Source of the DNA: Deltaproteobacteria bacterium
GTDB taxonomy: Bacteria; UBA10199; JACPAL01; JACOUP01
Direction: 5' to 3'
Length of the DNA: 64,000 nt
NCBI GenBank assembly: GCA_016177765.1
Contig: JACOUP010000003.1
Location: 31,384 to 95,383 of the forward strand
The notes beneath the pieces are model-generated. The model saw only the letters and a list, made by a program, of their open reading frames with translations. It was not told the origin of the DNA and searched no databases. Within the stretch, counting starts at the first letter, position 1; each line of letters begins with the position of its first letter. This document shows positions 50,599 to 59,950 of this stretch, one piece after another. Both the position numbers and the translations under genes were made by a program.

Positions 50599-51057
50599 AT
50601 GAAAAAATGCGGCGTGTTCGTGTTGGCCATGCTGGCCTCTTTTCTTCTGGTGTCGTGCGGTGGCGGAGGGAGCAGTTGCGGTTTTGATGACCCCTCCACC
50701 CCTACTTTTAATCTGGATGGCACCGTCTGGTCTCTGGAGGGAACAACTCCATCTAACAATTGTCCCGATCCTACCACGACCTTTAGCGGGAGTGGTACCT
50801 TTACACAAAGCGGCAACACGCTCACGGCAACCTCCTCCGGTATCTCGCTAAAGGGGGAGATCTCCGGAAGCCAGATCAAATTTGCAGGAGACCTCACCAT
50901 CGGGACGGAAACTATTACCATCGATTGCACGACGGCGACACTCACCAGCAATAGCGTTGGGAGCACCTTTAGCTTTTCCGGCACAACCTGGGAGTCAGAT
51001 TACGGCTCGGGGACTTGTGACGGGACCTCTAGCGGGACATTCACACGAACCAACTAA
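50599..51057 (+). CDS. Small putative lipoprotein, unrecognised
   Basis: 152 residues; TAAGGAG lies 6 bases before the ATG at 50599. Signal peptide MKKCGVFVLAMLASFLLVSC with lipobox LVSC. The mature part (SGTFTQSGNTLTATSSGISLKGE) resembles a beta-barrel-like small domain with repeated SGTFT strands. No family recognised. Confidence 0.7.
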   Translation: MKKCGVFVLAMLASFLLVSCGGGGSSCGFDDPSTPTFNLDGTVWSLEGTTPSNNCPDPTTTFSGSGTFTQSGNTLTATSSGISLKGEISGSQIKFAGDLTIGTETITIDCTTATLTSNSVGSTFSFSGTTWESDYGSGTCDGTSSGTFTRTN

Positions 51058-51077
51058 GGGTTGTTTTACTCCACTGA

Positions 51078-51107
51078 ATCGGAGGGAGATACCTCTCTCC
51101 CTCCGAT
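51078..51107. terminator. Bidirectional terminator hairpin
   Basis: Perfect 12-base arms (atcggagggaga / tctccctccgat) with a 6-base loop, between the lipoprotein gene on + and the tRNA-Thr 3' end on -. It can end both transcripts. Confidence 0.7.
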
Positions 51108-51122
51108 ACCACCCATCTGTTG

Positions 51123-51194
<72 letters not shown>

Positions 51195-51200
51195 GGTATA

Positions 51201-51284
51201 TGCCGCCTCCCGGAATCGAACCGGGACAGGGTTGCCCCTACCAGATTTTGAGTCTGGCGCGTCTACCAGTTCCGCCAAGGCGGC
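51201..51284 (-). tRNA. tRNA-Leu (anticodon CAA)
   Basis: 84 bases on the minus strand, with a long variable arm (GTAGGGGCAACCCTGT). Acceptor GCCGCCT/AGGCGGC, anticodon loop CTCAAAA, T loop GGTTCGATTCC. Same strand as rpoZ, 24 bases downstream of its stop, so it may be co-transcribed. Confidence 0.94.
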
Positions 51285-51308
51285 CATGCGGGAATTACTT
51301 AAGCTGAA

Positions 51309-51584
51309 TTATTTTTTTTTGGAAGGACCTTTGGGTGAATCACCCTTGAGCGAATCGCTCTTGGGGGAATCACCCTTTTTGGCAGGCGTCTCGGTGGCTT
51401 CTTCAGCAAACGAGACCTTCCCGGCCGCGATCTCCCTTAGGGCCGTAACCACCTCCTTGTTCTTGCAACGAACAAGCGGATCAATCCCCCGGTAGAGTTC
51501 CTTGGCCCTCTTGGTGGCGATATGAACCAGGGCAAACCGGTTTTCGACATTTTCCAGACAATCTTCAACAGTGATTCGTGCCAT
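51309..51584 (-). CDS. rpoZ: RNA polymerase omega subunit
   Basis: 91 residues from the ATG at 51584. The omega core [29 protein letters not shown] and [18 protein letters not shown] is complete. Omega binds beta' and helps RNA polymerase assembly. The C-terminal tail ([23 protein letters not shown]) is unusual: it is encoded by 15-base palindromic units. A ribosome-site-like GGAG lies upstream, in a GC-rich leader. Confidence 0.95.
   Translation of the reverse strand: MARITVEDCLENVENRFALVHIATKRAKELYRGIDPLVRCKNKEVVTALREIAAGKVSFAEEATETPAKKGDSPKSDSLKGDSPKGPSKKK
51333..51375. repeat. Three tandem palindromes at a 15-bp period in the rpoZ tail
   Basis: GGGTGAATCACCC (51333-51345), GAGCGAATCGCTC (51348-51360) and GGGGGAATCACCC (51363-51375) are palindromes around a shared central AATC, exactly 15 bases apart, so each adds five residues in frame. 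The middle copy has compensating arm changes that keep the palindrome. Confidence 0.75.
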
Positions 51585-51719
51585 ATAGGGTGACCCTCTC
51601 CTTGTTTTAACGGGGGCCAGTAGAGTCAAAAATCGGGGGAAAGTCAAGCAGTGAGGTGATTTCACAAAAAACCCTAAAAAAACAGCTTGGAGAGCCCCTC
51701 AAATTATGCTACATTTAAG

Positions 51720-51731
51720 TATAATTATACT
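51720..51731 (+). promoter_or_regulatory. Probable -10 region of the gsp operon
   Basis: TATAAT at 51720-51725 and TATACT at 51726-51731 overlap in one AT-rich box; the gspC ATG is at 51737, 5 or 11 bases further on. The -35 is weak (TTATGC at 51704-51709). Confidence 0.45.
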
Positions 51732-51736
51732 ACAAA

Positions 51737-52699
51737 ATGGTCTTATCTCTTAGAAAATATTTATGGGTTCTCCATTTGGTGACGATTGCCGCCGGTAGCT
51801 ATTTCTTGGCCCAGACCGTGTCGACCTATGTGGCGGCCCTTCTGGGGGGTGAGATCAAGGCCCAGATGCGTCGCTCCGGTCCGGTAACTCGTTTGGCCAA
51901 AGAGGTTCCGGAAAAGGGTGATTATGAGATGATCGCCGTCCGGAATATTTTTAATTCGGCCCAAGAGGGCTTGGGTGAGGATTCAGGGGGAACGACTGTC
52001 GGTGCCGGGGATCAGATTCTTGATCCTCAGGCGACGGCTGTCAAGACAGCCCTCCCGATCAAGGTCCTCGGGGTTTTGGTGATTGGGGAAGGCGAGGATC
52101 GGCGTTCTTCAGCGACCATTTCCGGAGGGAGCGGTGCCGGTGGGGTCGATGTCTATTTTGTGGGGGATACCGAGAAGAGGTTTGCTGAAGGGACAAAAAT
52201 GGTCAGGGTTTCAAAAAACAGGGTTGAGTTCATCAACGGGGGACGGTTGGAATACGCAGAACTGGAAGATATTTCCGCAAAATTATCCATCTTCCAATCG
52301 CCGGATGAAGTTCATGGCGGGGGGAAGGCAGGGGGTCCTGCGCTGGCGGCAGCCCACGAAAAAGAAGGGGTTGAAGAGGCCCGCGGTCGTTTCACGATTG
52401 ACCAGAGGGAGGTGGATGAGGCCTTGGCGAACCTGGACAAGCTTTATACGGAAGTCCGGATTGTCCCCAATTTCAAGGCTGGCAAACCTTCGGGTTTGAA
52501 AATCCTCTCCATCAAGCCTGGGTCTCTTTTTTCTAAATTAGGGATGCAACGAGGGGATGTGCTGGAGAGGATCAACGGGATTGAGATGGATATCAAGAGG
52601 GGGATGGAGATCTTCAGTCAGCTCAAGGACTCAAAGAACTTGACCATTGATCTGGAGAGAAATGGAAAGGGCCGAACGCTTGAATATGAAATTCGTTAA
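51737..52699 (+). CDS. gspC: Type II secretion protein GspC
   Basis: 320 residues. N-terminal membrane segment (LRKYLWVLHLVTIAAGSYFLA), the HR-like domain around residues 85-150 (PIKVLGVLVIGEGEDRRSS), and a C-terminal PDZ domain from about 235 (FKAGKPSGLKILSIKPGSLFSKLGMQRGD). GspC links the inner-membrane platform to the secretin. First gene of the gsp operon; overlaps gspD by 14 bases. Confidence 0.93.
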   Translation: MVLSLRKYLWVLHLVTIAAGSYFLAQTVSTYVAALLGGEIKAQMRRSGPVTRLAKEVPEKGDYEMIAVRNIFNSAQEGLGEDSGGTTVGAGDQILDPQATAVKTALPIKVLGVLVIGEGEDRRSSATISGGSGAGGVDVYFVGDTEKRFAEGTKMVRVSKNRVEFINGGRLEYAELEDISAKLSIFQSPDEVHGGGKAGGPALAAAHEKEGVEEARGRFTIDQREVDEALANLDKLYTEVRIVPNFKAGKPSGLKILSIKPGSLFSKLGMQRGDVLERINGIEMDIKRGMEIFSQLKDSKNLTIDLERNGKGRTLEYEIR

Positions 52700-55346
52700 A
52701 ACATTTTTTCTCCTTGCCTGGTCCCTCAGCGCCTTGGCGGCCGAGCTGAGTCCCGCCACGGTTGCCCCTGCCCCGCAGGGGACGCCGCAACCGCCGGTCG
52801 TTGTTCAGCCTCCCCCTGTTTCCGGTATTCCGAGTTACCCGCCGGCAGTCACCCTGGAACCGGTCCCGACAACGCTCCCGACACCTCCTCCCCAGGTCAG
52901 TCTGCCTCAGGCGAACCTGCCCCAGATTGGTTTTCCCCAGGCCCCGTTTGCCCCGGCCTCGGAGATTTCTCCGGAGACGAGCGGCGTTCCAGGAGGTGTT
53001 GCTACAGAACTTCGTCCCGCTTCTCCGGAGACCCTGCAACAGGCGGAATCGATGATCTCGGAAGAGGGGGTTTACTTCAATGTGGCCGAAGAAGATTGTC
53101 GTGAAGTGATCAAACAGATCAGCCGGGCGACCCAGAAGAATTTTTTGCTGGATGACAAGATCCGTTGCAAGATCACCATCATCTCGGAACGAAAAGTGAC
53201 CAAGGATGAACTGTGGGAGATGTTTCTTTCGGCCCTCGAGGTGGCCGGCTATACGGTCGTTCAAGGGCCTGTCGGGCTTCATAAACTTGTCCCCTTGCGC
53301 GATGCGATCTCCAGCCCGATTCCGATGTATCTGGGGGATAGCGACAGCCCCATCACGGATGCCTTTATCACACGGTTGATCCCTCTCAAAAATATTAACG
53401 CTACGGATATGGCGAATGCCATCAAGGGGATGGTTTCCAAGGAGGGAAATCTCTTCGCCTACCAGGCGACCAACACGATCATCATCACCGATTCCGGCTC
53501 CAACATCGATCGAATCCATAACCTGGTGAGGGAGCTCGACAAGACCGGACCCCAGGAAATCATGGAGATTGTCCCGATCAAATATGCCTCCGCCAAAGAT
53601 ATTGCGGACAAGATCCAGAATATCTTTGAGACCGATAAGGGAGGCAGCCGCCCGGCGACAGGCGCCAAAAGGGATGAATCCGGCGATTTGATGAGGATAT
53701 CGAAAGTGATCCCGGATGAAAGGACCAACTCCCTCATCATCCTGGCCTCAAAGGTGGCGATGAGACAGGTGCATGACATGATCGCCAAGTTGGATACTGT
53801 CCTGAGCAAGGATTCAGGAAAAATCCATGTGCATTACCTGAAAAATGCCGAAGCGACGGAAATGGCCCAGACCCTGACAAGCCTGACGCAATCAGTCTCT
53901 TCAGCCGCCAAATCGGGAGGTGGTTCCGGTGGAGGCTCTCCGGTGGCCGCCTTTGGTTTTGAGCTGGAGGGAAAGGTCAACATTACGGCGGACAAGAATA
54001 CCAATTCACTGGTGATCATGGCCTCCCAGAAAGATTATGAGACGCTGGTGGAGAAGGTTGTTTCCAAACTCGATATCCCGCGGCGTCAGGTTTATGTAGA
54101 AGCGGTGGTGATGGAGCTGGTGATTGATCAGGATCAGAGTCTGGGGATTGCGGCCCAGGGTGGTTTTCCCTTCAGCATCAAGGGGAAGGGGGCGCTTGGC
54201 TTTGGTTCCATGCTGGGCGGATCGACAGCGGCGAATACCGGAAAAGACGGCCTCAGCGGCGGTGTGGTAAGTACCGATACAGTGACGGTCAATGTGACCG
54301 ATCCGGCAACCGGCGCCGCCAAGACGATTACGGTCCCCAAGTTCTTTGCCGCGTTGACGGCCCAGCAGAAAAATATTGATGTGAATGTCCTCTCGACGCC
54401 AAATCTCCTGACGATGGATAATGAAAAAGCGACGATCGAGATTGCCCAGAAGGAACCTTTTTCACAGGGGCAGGCGGTGGGGCAGGGAGGGGTGACCACC
54501 CAGTCCTTCACGCGGGAGCCGATCGGCCTTACCCTCGAGCTGACCCCCCAGATCAATGAGGGGGACACCGTCAAACTCAAACTGAAGCAGAAAAAATCGG
54601 ACATCCTCAATACTTCGGGGCCCCTGACCGCCGTAGCCGGCCCTTCGACGAAGGAACGGTCTGTCGAGACGACGGTTATGGCGAACGACGGGCAGACCAT
54701 TGTGATTGGCGGGCTTCTCGAAGACACCCTGAAAACGGAGATCAACAAGGTGCCGCTACTGGGGGATATCCCGATCTTGGGCTGGTTGTTCAAAAACCGG
54801 ACGAAGAAGAAGGTCAAGAGCAATCTGCTTGTCTTCATCACACCCTATATCATTCGTGATGTGAATGATTTTAACAAGATTTTGCAGAGAAAAATCGAGG
54901 AGAGGAACGTTTTCATCGACAAAAACTACAGCAAGAGGCAGAGAAAACTGATTCGCGAGTCGATAGAGTCCCACGCCAAAAAGCTGTTGGAGTACGAAGG
55001 GGCCTTGCCTCCCAATGAGCCGATCCGTGAGACCGTGCCGGCTCAAGTCCAGACGCCGTCCTCAACATCTTCAGTAGAGTCCGAATCGCCTCCCCCCAGT
55101 TTTACCCCCCCTCCGCCTGAGCCAAAAAAACAGCAGGCCGTGGTGACCCCCTCTCCCGCTGCGACCCACGGTTCTGAGGAGGAAGATATTGACCTGGCCC
55201 TCCCCCCCGGTGCTGGCGGGAAAAAGGCCCCTGCCCCGATGACCCCCAAAGAGCCCAAGGTCAAGATGCGGAGCCCTGTCTCCCCAGGCCCAAGTCAAGG
55301 GGGGTTGAAACCGGTGCAGGATGAAGACATCGATTTGGCTTATTGA
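52686..55346 (+). CDS. gspD: Type II secretion secretin GspD
   Basis: 886 residues from the ATG at 52686, with a signal peptide (FVKTFFLLAWSLSALA-AE) and a Pro-rich N-terminal linker. N0-N3 domains (FNVAEEDCREVIKQISRATQKNFLLDDKI, IPLKNINATDMANAIKGM, VHYLKNAEATEMAQTL) and the secretin core (VEAVVMELVIDQDQSLGIAAQGG, TVMANDGQTIVIGGLLEDTL, PLLGDIPILGWLFKNR, LLVFITPYII) are all present. A C-terminal Pro-rich tail of about 110 residues ends in DEDIDLAY, which repeats the EEDIDLAL block 50 residues earlier and may be the pilotin-binding or assembly region. Confidence 0.95.
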   Translation: MKFVKTFFLLAWSLSALAAELSPATVAPAPQGTPQPPVVVQPPPVSGIPSYPPAVTLEPVPTTLPTPPPQVSLPQANLPQIGFPQAPFAPASEISPETSGVPGGVATELRPASPETLQQAESMISEEGVYFNVAEEDCREVIKQISRATQKNFLLDDKIRCKITIISERKVTKDELWEMFLSALEVAGYTVVQGPVGLHKLVPLRDAISSPIPMYLGDSDSPITDAFITRLIPLKNINATDMANAIKGMVSKEGNLFAYQATNTIIITDSGSNIDRIHNLVRELDKTGPQEIMEIVPIKYASAKDIADKIQNIFETDKGGSRPATGAKRDESGDLMRISKVIPDERTNSLIILASKVAMRQVHDMIAKLDTVLSKDSGKIHVHYLKNAEATEMAQTLTSLTQSVSSAAKSGGGSGGGSPVAAFGFELEGKVNITADKNTNSLVIMASQKDYETLVEKVVSKLDIPRRQVYVEAVVMELVIDQDQSLGIAAQGGFPFSIKGKGALGFGSMLGGSTAANTGKDGLSGGVVSTDTVTVNVTDPATGAAKTITVPKFFAALTAQQKNIDVNVLSTPNLLTMDNEKATIEIAQKEPFSQGQAVGQGGVTTQSFTREPIGLTLELTPQINEGDTVKLKLKQKKSDILNTSGPLTAVAGPSTKERSVETTVMANDGQTIVIGGLLEDTLKTEINKVPLLGDIPILGWLFKNRTKKKVKSNLLVFITPYIIRDVNDFNKILQRKIEERNVFIDKNYSKRQRKLIRESIESHAKKLLEYEGALPPNEPIRETVPAQVQTPSSTSSVESESPPPSFTPPPPEPKKQQAVVTPSPAATHGSEEEDIDLALPPGAGGKKAPAPMTPKEPKVKMRSPVSPGPSQGGLKPVQDEDIDLAY

Positions 55347-55362
55347 AAATTTTCGATAATCT

Positions 55363-57081
55363 ATGGAAGATAGAAGCCTTGGCGCGATCTTGCTTGAAAA
55401 TACCTCTCTCACCCAGGAACAGCTTGAAGAGGGTTTGACCGTTCAGAGGGAAAAGGGGATCAAACTAGGGGAAGCGTTGATCCAGCTGAAATACCTTCGG
55501 ATGGAGGATATCCTCAAGGCGCTTTCCATCCAGTTGGGGATGCCTTACTTGAACAAATTAGCGCCAGAAGAGATCCCTCTGGATCTTCTCCAGTCGCTCC
55601 CGATCAACTATGCCAAAAAGAACGAGGTCCTTCCGATCAGAAAGGAAGAAGGTTCTCTTTATATAGCGATGGCCGACCCGTTCAATCATGCCGTCATTGA
55701 TGACTTAAGGCTTCTTTTCGGAATCCCCGTCAAGTCGCTCATCACCAGTTCTTACGAAATCATGAGTGCCATCAACATCGTCTACAACAAGATGACCGAT
55801 GCGGGGGACAAGGTGGATGTGGGGGAAGAGAATCTCGATACCATCGGTCAGGAACTGGAGGAGGTCCAGGATTTGCTGGAATCGGCCGATGAGGCGCCGA
55901 TCATCCGTCTGGTCAATTCGCTCATGTTCCGGGCGGTCAAGCAGAAGGCCTCTGATATTCATATTGAACCGTTTGAAAAAGATCTCGTCGTCCGCTTCAG
56001 GGTGGATGGGATCCTCTACGACATTTTGCGTCCCCCCAAGAAGGCGATGGCGGCGATCATTTCTCGTGTCAAAGTCATGGCGAGCCTGAATATTGCGGAG
56101 AAGAGATTACCTCAGGACGGCCGAATCCGCATTAAAATCGCCGGGAAAGATATTGATATTCGTGTCTCCACGGTGCCGACTTCCTTTGGGGAATCGGTGG
56201 TCATGCGTCTTTTGGACAAGAGCCAGGTCCTTTTGGAACTGGAGCAGATCGGCGTGACCGGCCGTAATCTCGAAAAGATGAACGAACTGATCAAAAAAAG
56301 CCATGGGATCATTCTGGTTACCGGGCCGACAGGGAGCGGAAAGACGACGACGCTTTATGCTGGTCTTTCCAAGATTAATTCTATCGACAAGAAGATTATC
56401 ACCGTTGAAGATCCTGTGGAGTACCAGCTTACCGGGGTCAATCAGATCCCGGTCAATCCCAAGATTGAACTCACTTTTGCCGCCGGTCTTCGCGCCATCC
56501 TCCGGCAGGACCCGGATGTGATCATGGTTGGTGAGATTCGCGACCGCGAAACGGCGGAGATCGCCGTTCAGGCGGCATTGACCGGTCACCTGGTGTTCAG
56601 CACGCTGCATACGAACGATTCGGCATCCTCGATTACCCGGCTTATCGATATGGGGGTGGAGCCGTTTCTTGTTTCTTCCTCGGTGTTGGGAATTCTGGCC
56701 CAGCGGTTGATCAGAACCATTTGCAAGGATTGCGCCAAAAAATATACCCCGACGACGGAAGAGCTGGCCGAGGTGGGACTGACGCCGGAACAGCTGAAAG
56801 GGCGCCAACTTTACAGGGCTGTTGGTTGTAAAAACTGTATCAATACCGGTTATGCGGGACGAACCGGGATTCACGAACTGATGCTCATGGATGATGATAT
56901 CCGCGCCCTTGTGATGAAAAACACCGACGCTACAACGATCAAGAAGATGGCGATGGAAAAAGGGATGACGACCCTTCGGGAAGATGGGGCCCAAAAGGCG
57001 TTACGGGGGTTGACGACCCTGGAAGAAGTCCTGAGAGTGGCGCAGGAAGATGTAAACCGGTCCACAACGGCCGCTGCCTAA
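55363..57081 (+). CDS. gspE: Type II secretion ATPase GspE
   Basis: 572 residues. N1E domain, then Walker A ILVTGPTGSGKTT (about 322-334), Asp box TVEDPVEYQ, Walker B ILRQDPDVIMVGEIRDRETAE and His box AALTGHLVFSTLHTND. The C-terminal zinc-binding module is CKDCAKKY ... CKNCINTGYAGRTG. It powers pseudopilus assembly on the cytoplasmic face. Confidence 0.96.
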   Translation: MEDRSLGAILLENTSLTQEQLEEGLTVQREKGIKLGEALIQLKYLRMEDILKALSIQLGMPYLNKLAPEEIPLDLLQSLPINYAKKNEVLPIRKEEGSLYIAMADPFNHAVIDDLRLLFGIPVKSLITSSYEIMSAINIVYNKMTDAGDKVDVGEENLDTIGQELEEVQDLLESADEAPIIRLVNSLMFRAVKQKASDIHIEPFEKDLVVRFRVDGILYDILRPPKKAMAAIISRVKVMASLNIAEKRLPQDGRIRIKIAGKDIDIRVSTVPTSFGESVVMRLLDKSQVLLELEQIGVTGRNLEKMNELIKKSHGIILVTGPTGSGKTTTLYAGLSKINSIDKKIITVEDPVEYQLTGVNQIPVNPKIELTFAAGLRAILRQDPDVIMVGEIRDRETAEIAVQAALTGHLVFSTLHTNDSASSITRLIDMGVEPFLVSSSVLGILAQRLIRTICKDCAKKYTPTTEELAEVGLTPEQLKGRQLYRAVGCKNCINTGYAGRTGIHELMLMDDDIRALVMKNTDATTIKKMAMEKGMTTLREDGAQKALRGLTTLEEVLRVAQEDVNRSTTAAA

Positions 57082-57084
57082 ATC

Positions 57085-58314
57085 ATGCCCGTTTACCATT
57101 ATAATGCTATCGACGCGAAGGGAAAGAACTCCAGCGGTGTTGTTGAGGCCGAGACGGAGCGGGTTGCCCGGACCAAGCTCCGGAAACAGGGAATCTTCCC
57201 GACGGAGGTCAGGCCGGAGGGGACAAGCTCCAGACAGGGGGGGTTGGGCCGGGAAATCGAGTTTGGAAAATTCTTTCAGAGGGTCAAGACCCAGGACATC
57301 GCCGTGATGACCCGGCAGATGGCGACCCTCATCTCGGCTAACATCACGCTGGTTGATTCCCTCGGAGCCCTGGCCGACCAAACGACCAACCCAAAACTCC
57401 GCGGGATTCTCTCCAACGTCAAACAGAAGGTTGTTGAGGGTTCACGCCTGGCCGATGCGATGAAAGGGCACGCGGATGTTTTCAGCGATCTTTACCTGAA
57501 CATGATCAGTGCCGGTGAATCCTCAGGGGCGCTGGATGTTGTCCTGGAACGACTTGCCGACTTTACCGAAAAACAGGCGCGGCTGAAAAGCAAGATTATC
57601 GGGGCGTTGACCTACCCCCTGATCATGGGGCTGGTCGGCTTGAGCCTCATGGTCTTTATGTTTGTCTACGTGGTGCCGAAGGTGACGAAGATTTTTGAGG
57701 ACACCAAGGCGACGCTTCCCCTCCCAACCCAGCTTCTCATCGGCATCAGTAACCTCCTGACCGGTTACTGGTGGCTTCTCCTGATCCTCGGCGTCGCCGC
57801 TTTTTTCGGGATCAAAAAATACCTGAAAACCGAAAAGGGGATCCATTTCTATGACAAAACGATGCTGCACCTTCCCCTTTTCGGGAAATTGTTTCTGATG
57901 GTGGCCATCTCCCGTTTTGCCCGTACGCTGGCAACCCTTCTGGGAAGCGGTGTCCAGCTCTTGGCCGCCCTGGACATCGTCAAGAAGATTGTTGAGAATT
58001 CAATCCTGACGGCGGCCATCGAGGCCACCAAAAACAGCGTTCGGGAGGGGGAAAGCCTGGCCGAACCGCTGAAGAGGAGCGGGCAGTTCCCGCCACTGGT
58101 GACCCACATGATCTCCATCGGCGAAAAGACCGGGGAACTGGAAAAAATGCTGGCCCGAATCGCCGATACCTATGATACCCAGGTGGACAATACTGTTTCC
58201 GTTTTGACGACGCTCTTGGAACCACTGATGATTCTGATGATGGGGGGGATCGTTTCTTTTATCGTCATGTCGATTTTGTTGCCGATATTGCAAATGAATC
58301 AATTGGGCGCATAA
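57085..58314 (+). CDS. gspF: Type II secretion inner-membrane protein GspF
   Basis: 409 residues with two repeated T2SF domains (FGKFFQRVKTQDIAVMTRQMATLI and FLMVAISRFARTLATLLGSG) and about three membrane segments, including a C-terminal MMGGIVSFIVMSILLPIL. It starts 3 bases after gspE and forms the central platform. Confidence 0.95.
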   Translation: MPVYHYNAIDAKGKNSSGVVEAETERVARTKLRKQGIFPTEVRPEGTSSRQGGLGREIEFGKFFQRVKTQDIAVMTRQMATLISANITLVDSLGALADQTTNPKLRGILSNVKQKVVEGSRLADAMKGHADVFSDLYLNMISAGESSGALDVVLERLADFTEKQARLKSKIIGALTYPLIMGLVGLSLMVFMFVYVVPKVTKIFEDTKATLPLPTQLLIGISNLLTGYWWLLLILGVAAFFGIKKYLKTEKGIHFYDKTMLHLPLFGKLFLMVAISRFARTLATLLGSGVQLLAALDIVKKIVENSILTAAIEATKNSVREGESLAEPLKRSGQFPPLVTHMISIGEKTGELEKMLARIADTYDTQVDNTVSVLTTLLEPLMILMMGGIVSFIVMSILLPILQMNQLGA

Positions 58315-58335
58315 ACAAATAAAAGGAGGAAGCCT

Positions 58336-58791
58336 ATGTGGAAGAAGATACTAAAATCTCAAAGAGGGATGACCCTCATCGAAATCATGGTGGTGGTGAC
58401 GATCTTGGGGATCATCGCGACCATCGTGACGGTCAACGTCCTCGACCGGCTCGATCAGGCCAAGGCGAGTGCGACAAAAACCCAGATCAAGAACTTGGAG
58501 GTGGCCTTAGATGAGTTCCGACGGGATAACGGCTTTTATCCCTCAACGGAACAGGGGCTGGGTGCCCTTGTCGAAAAGCCGTCGATCGGGCGGATCCCCA
58601 ACACCTATCCCAAAAATGGTTATCTTAAAGGGGGGAAGGTCCCCAGGGATTCCTTCAGTTGTGATTTTGTCTACTTTAGTCCTGGGACCCACGGCAATCC
58701 GGTTGAGATCGTCTCCCTTGGCGCTGATTGTCAAGAAGGGGGAGAGGATGTGGATGCCGATATCAATTCGTGGGAAATAGGCCAGAAATAG
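58336..58791 (+). CDS. gspG: Major pseudopilin GspG
   Basis: 151 residues with prepilin leader MWKKILKSQRG^MTLIEIMVV, the Glu5 of the mature protein and the conserved GLGALVEKPS block. The C-terminal DVDADINSWEIG matches GspG calcium-site regions. An AAAGGAGG ribosome site is present. Confidence 0.95.
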   Translation: MWKKILKSQRGMTLIEIMVVVTILGIIATIVTVNVLDRLDQAKASATKTQIKNLEVALDEFRRDNGFYPSTEQGLGALVEKPSIGRIPNTYPKNGYLKGGKVPRDSFSCDFVYFSPGTHGNPVEIVSLGADCQEGGEDVDADINSWEIGQK

Positions 58792-59393
58792 TTAAGTGGG
58801 GGGGAGCCATCAACAAAAGAGGAATGACCTTAATCGAGCTTCTGGTGACGATGGCGATTGTTGGCATTATGTTCGGTGTGGCCGCCGTTTCCTTTTCCAA
58901 TCTCTTTGACCTTGAAATGAAGGGGGCGGCCAAGAAACTGGCCTCCACGATGCGGTACCTTCGAAACAAGGCGGTGACTGAGCGGGTTTATCTCCGGGTT
59001 GTCTATAATATTGACGAATCGGCCTACCTTGTTGAATCCACGAAGGATCCCTTTGTTGTTCAGAAAGAGGAACCTCAAGAAAAGAAAGAGCCCGAGGAAG
59101 GGGAAGAGGCCCCTCCAGAGGCCCAGTTTATCCAAGAGGAAGGTCTCCTCCTGAAACCGGTCAAATTACCGGACGGGGTCTTTTTCAAGGATGTCTGGAT
59201 GTCTCTTCAGGGGGAGAAAAAGACGAACGGCAAGGGATACACCTATTTTTTCCCCAACGGCTTCATGACAGGAACGATCATCAACCTGAGGGATAAGGAG
59301 GAGGAGACCTTCTACTCCATTGAGGTCGAGCCTTACTCAGGGCATGTGATCATCCGATCCGAATACAAAGAGGGAGAAGGGGGGGCTCGGTGA
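58728..59393 (+). CDS. gspH: Pseudopilin GspH
   Basis: The pilin-like segment is NKRG^MTLIELLVTMAIVGIM. The only ATG (58824) is the mature Met itself, which would remove the leader needed by the prepilin peptidase. The only standard upstream start is the TTG at 58728, 64 bases inside gspG; an ATC at 58809 is the other candidate. I list the TTG. The mature part carries an acidic/Lys-rich insertion (EEPQEKKEPEEGEEAPPEAQ). It stops where gspI starts. Confidence 0.75.
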   Translation: MSRRGRGCGCRYQFVGNRPEIVKWGGAINKRGMTLIELLVTMAIVGIMFGVAAVSFSNLFDLEMKGAAKKLASTMRYLRNKAVTERVYLRVVYNIDESAYLVESTKDPFVVQKEEPQEKKEPEEGEEAPPEAQFIQEEGLLLKPVKLPDGVFFKDVWMSLQGEKKTNGKGYTYFFPNGFMTGTIINLRDKEEETFYSIEVEPYSGHVIIRSEYKEGEGGAR

Positions 59394-59950
59394 AACAGAA
59401 GGCCGGTGGTTTCACCCTTCTCGAGGTGATGATTGCGATCGGTATCCTCGCTATTACCATGGTGGCGATCTCCGGCCTGCAGGGGGGTTCTCTCCGTCGC
59501 GCCGGAAGGGCTGAGAAAATGTCTCTTGCCGTCCAACTGGCTCGCCAGAAGACCAATGAAAAAATTATCGAGATTGAGACCCAGATCGACAAGGGGGAAT
59601 TTCCTGAAGGGAAGGAAGAAGAGGGGGATTTTGACAAGTTTCCTGATTATCACTGGAAGGTTGAGATCAAGAAGATGGAGGCCCCGCCGATCCCTTCCGG
59701 CGGGGAAGGGGAAAATGTCGTTGCCGAACAGTTGATGAGTTTTATCGGCCAAAAATTGGGGGAGATGATGCGGGTTGTGAAGGTCACCATCTCCTGGAAG
59801 GAACTGGAGGCTGAGGAGAGTTTCACGGTGGCCACACATATGGCCAATATCAGGTCCGGGATCAGCAGTTTTCAGGTCCAGACCGGCGGGACTTCTCCCT
59901 CTGGACCACCGGCAAGTCCGACGCCGCCAGCCAGTGGAGGAAAAAAGTGA
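59390..59950 (+). CDS. gspI: Pseudopilin GspI
   Basis: 186 residues from a GTG overlapping gspH by 4 bases. Leader MKQKAGG^FTLLEVMIAIGIL is intact with the Glu5. The C-terminal end is Pro/Ser-rich (GGTSPSGPPASPTPPASGG). Part of the minor pseudopilin tip complex with J and K. Confidence 0.93.
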   Translation: MKQKAGGFTLLEVMIAIGILAITMVAISGLQGGSLRRAGRAEKMSLAVQLARQKTNEKIIEIETQIDKGEFPEGKEEEGDFDKFPDYHWKVEIKKMEAPPIPSGGEGENVVAEQLMSFIGQKLGEMMRVVKVTISWKELEAEESFTVATHMANIRSGISSFQVQTGGTSPSGPPASPTPPASGGKK

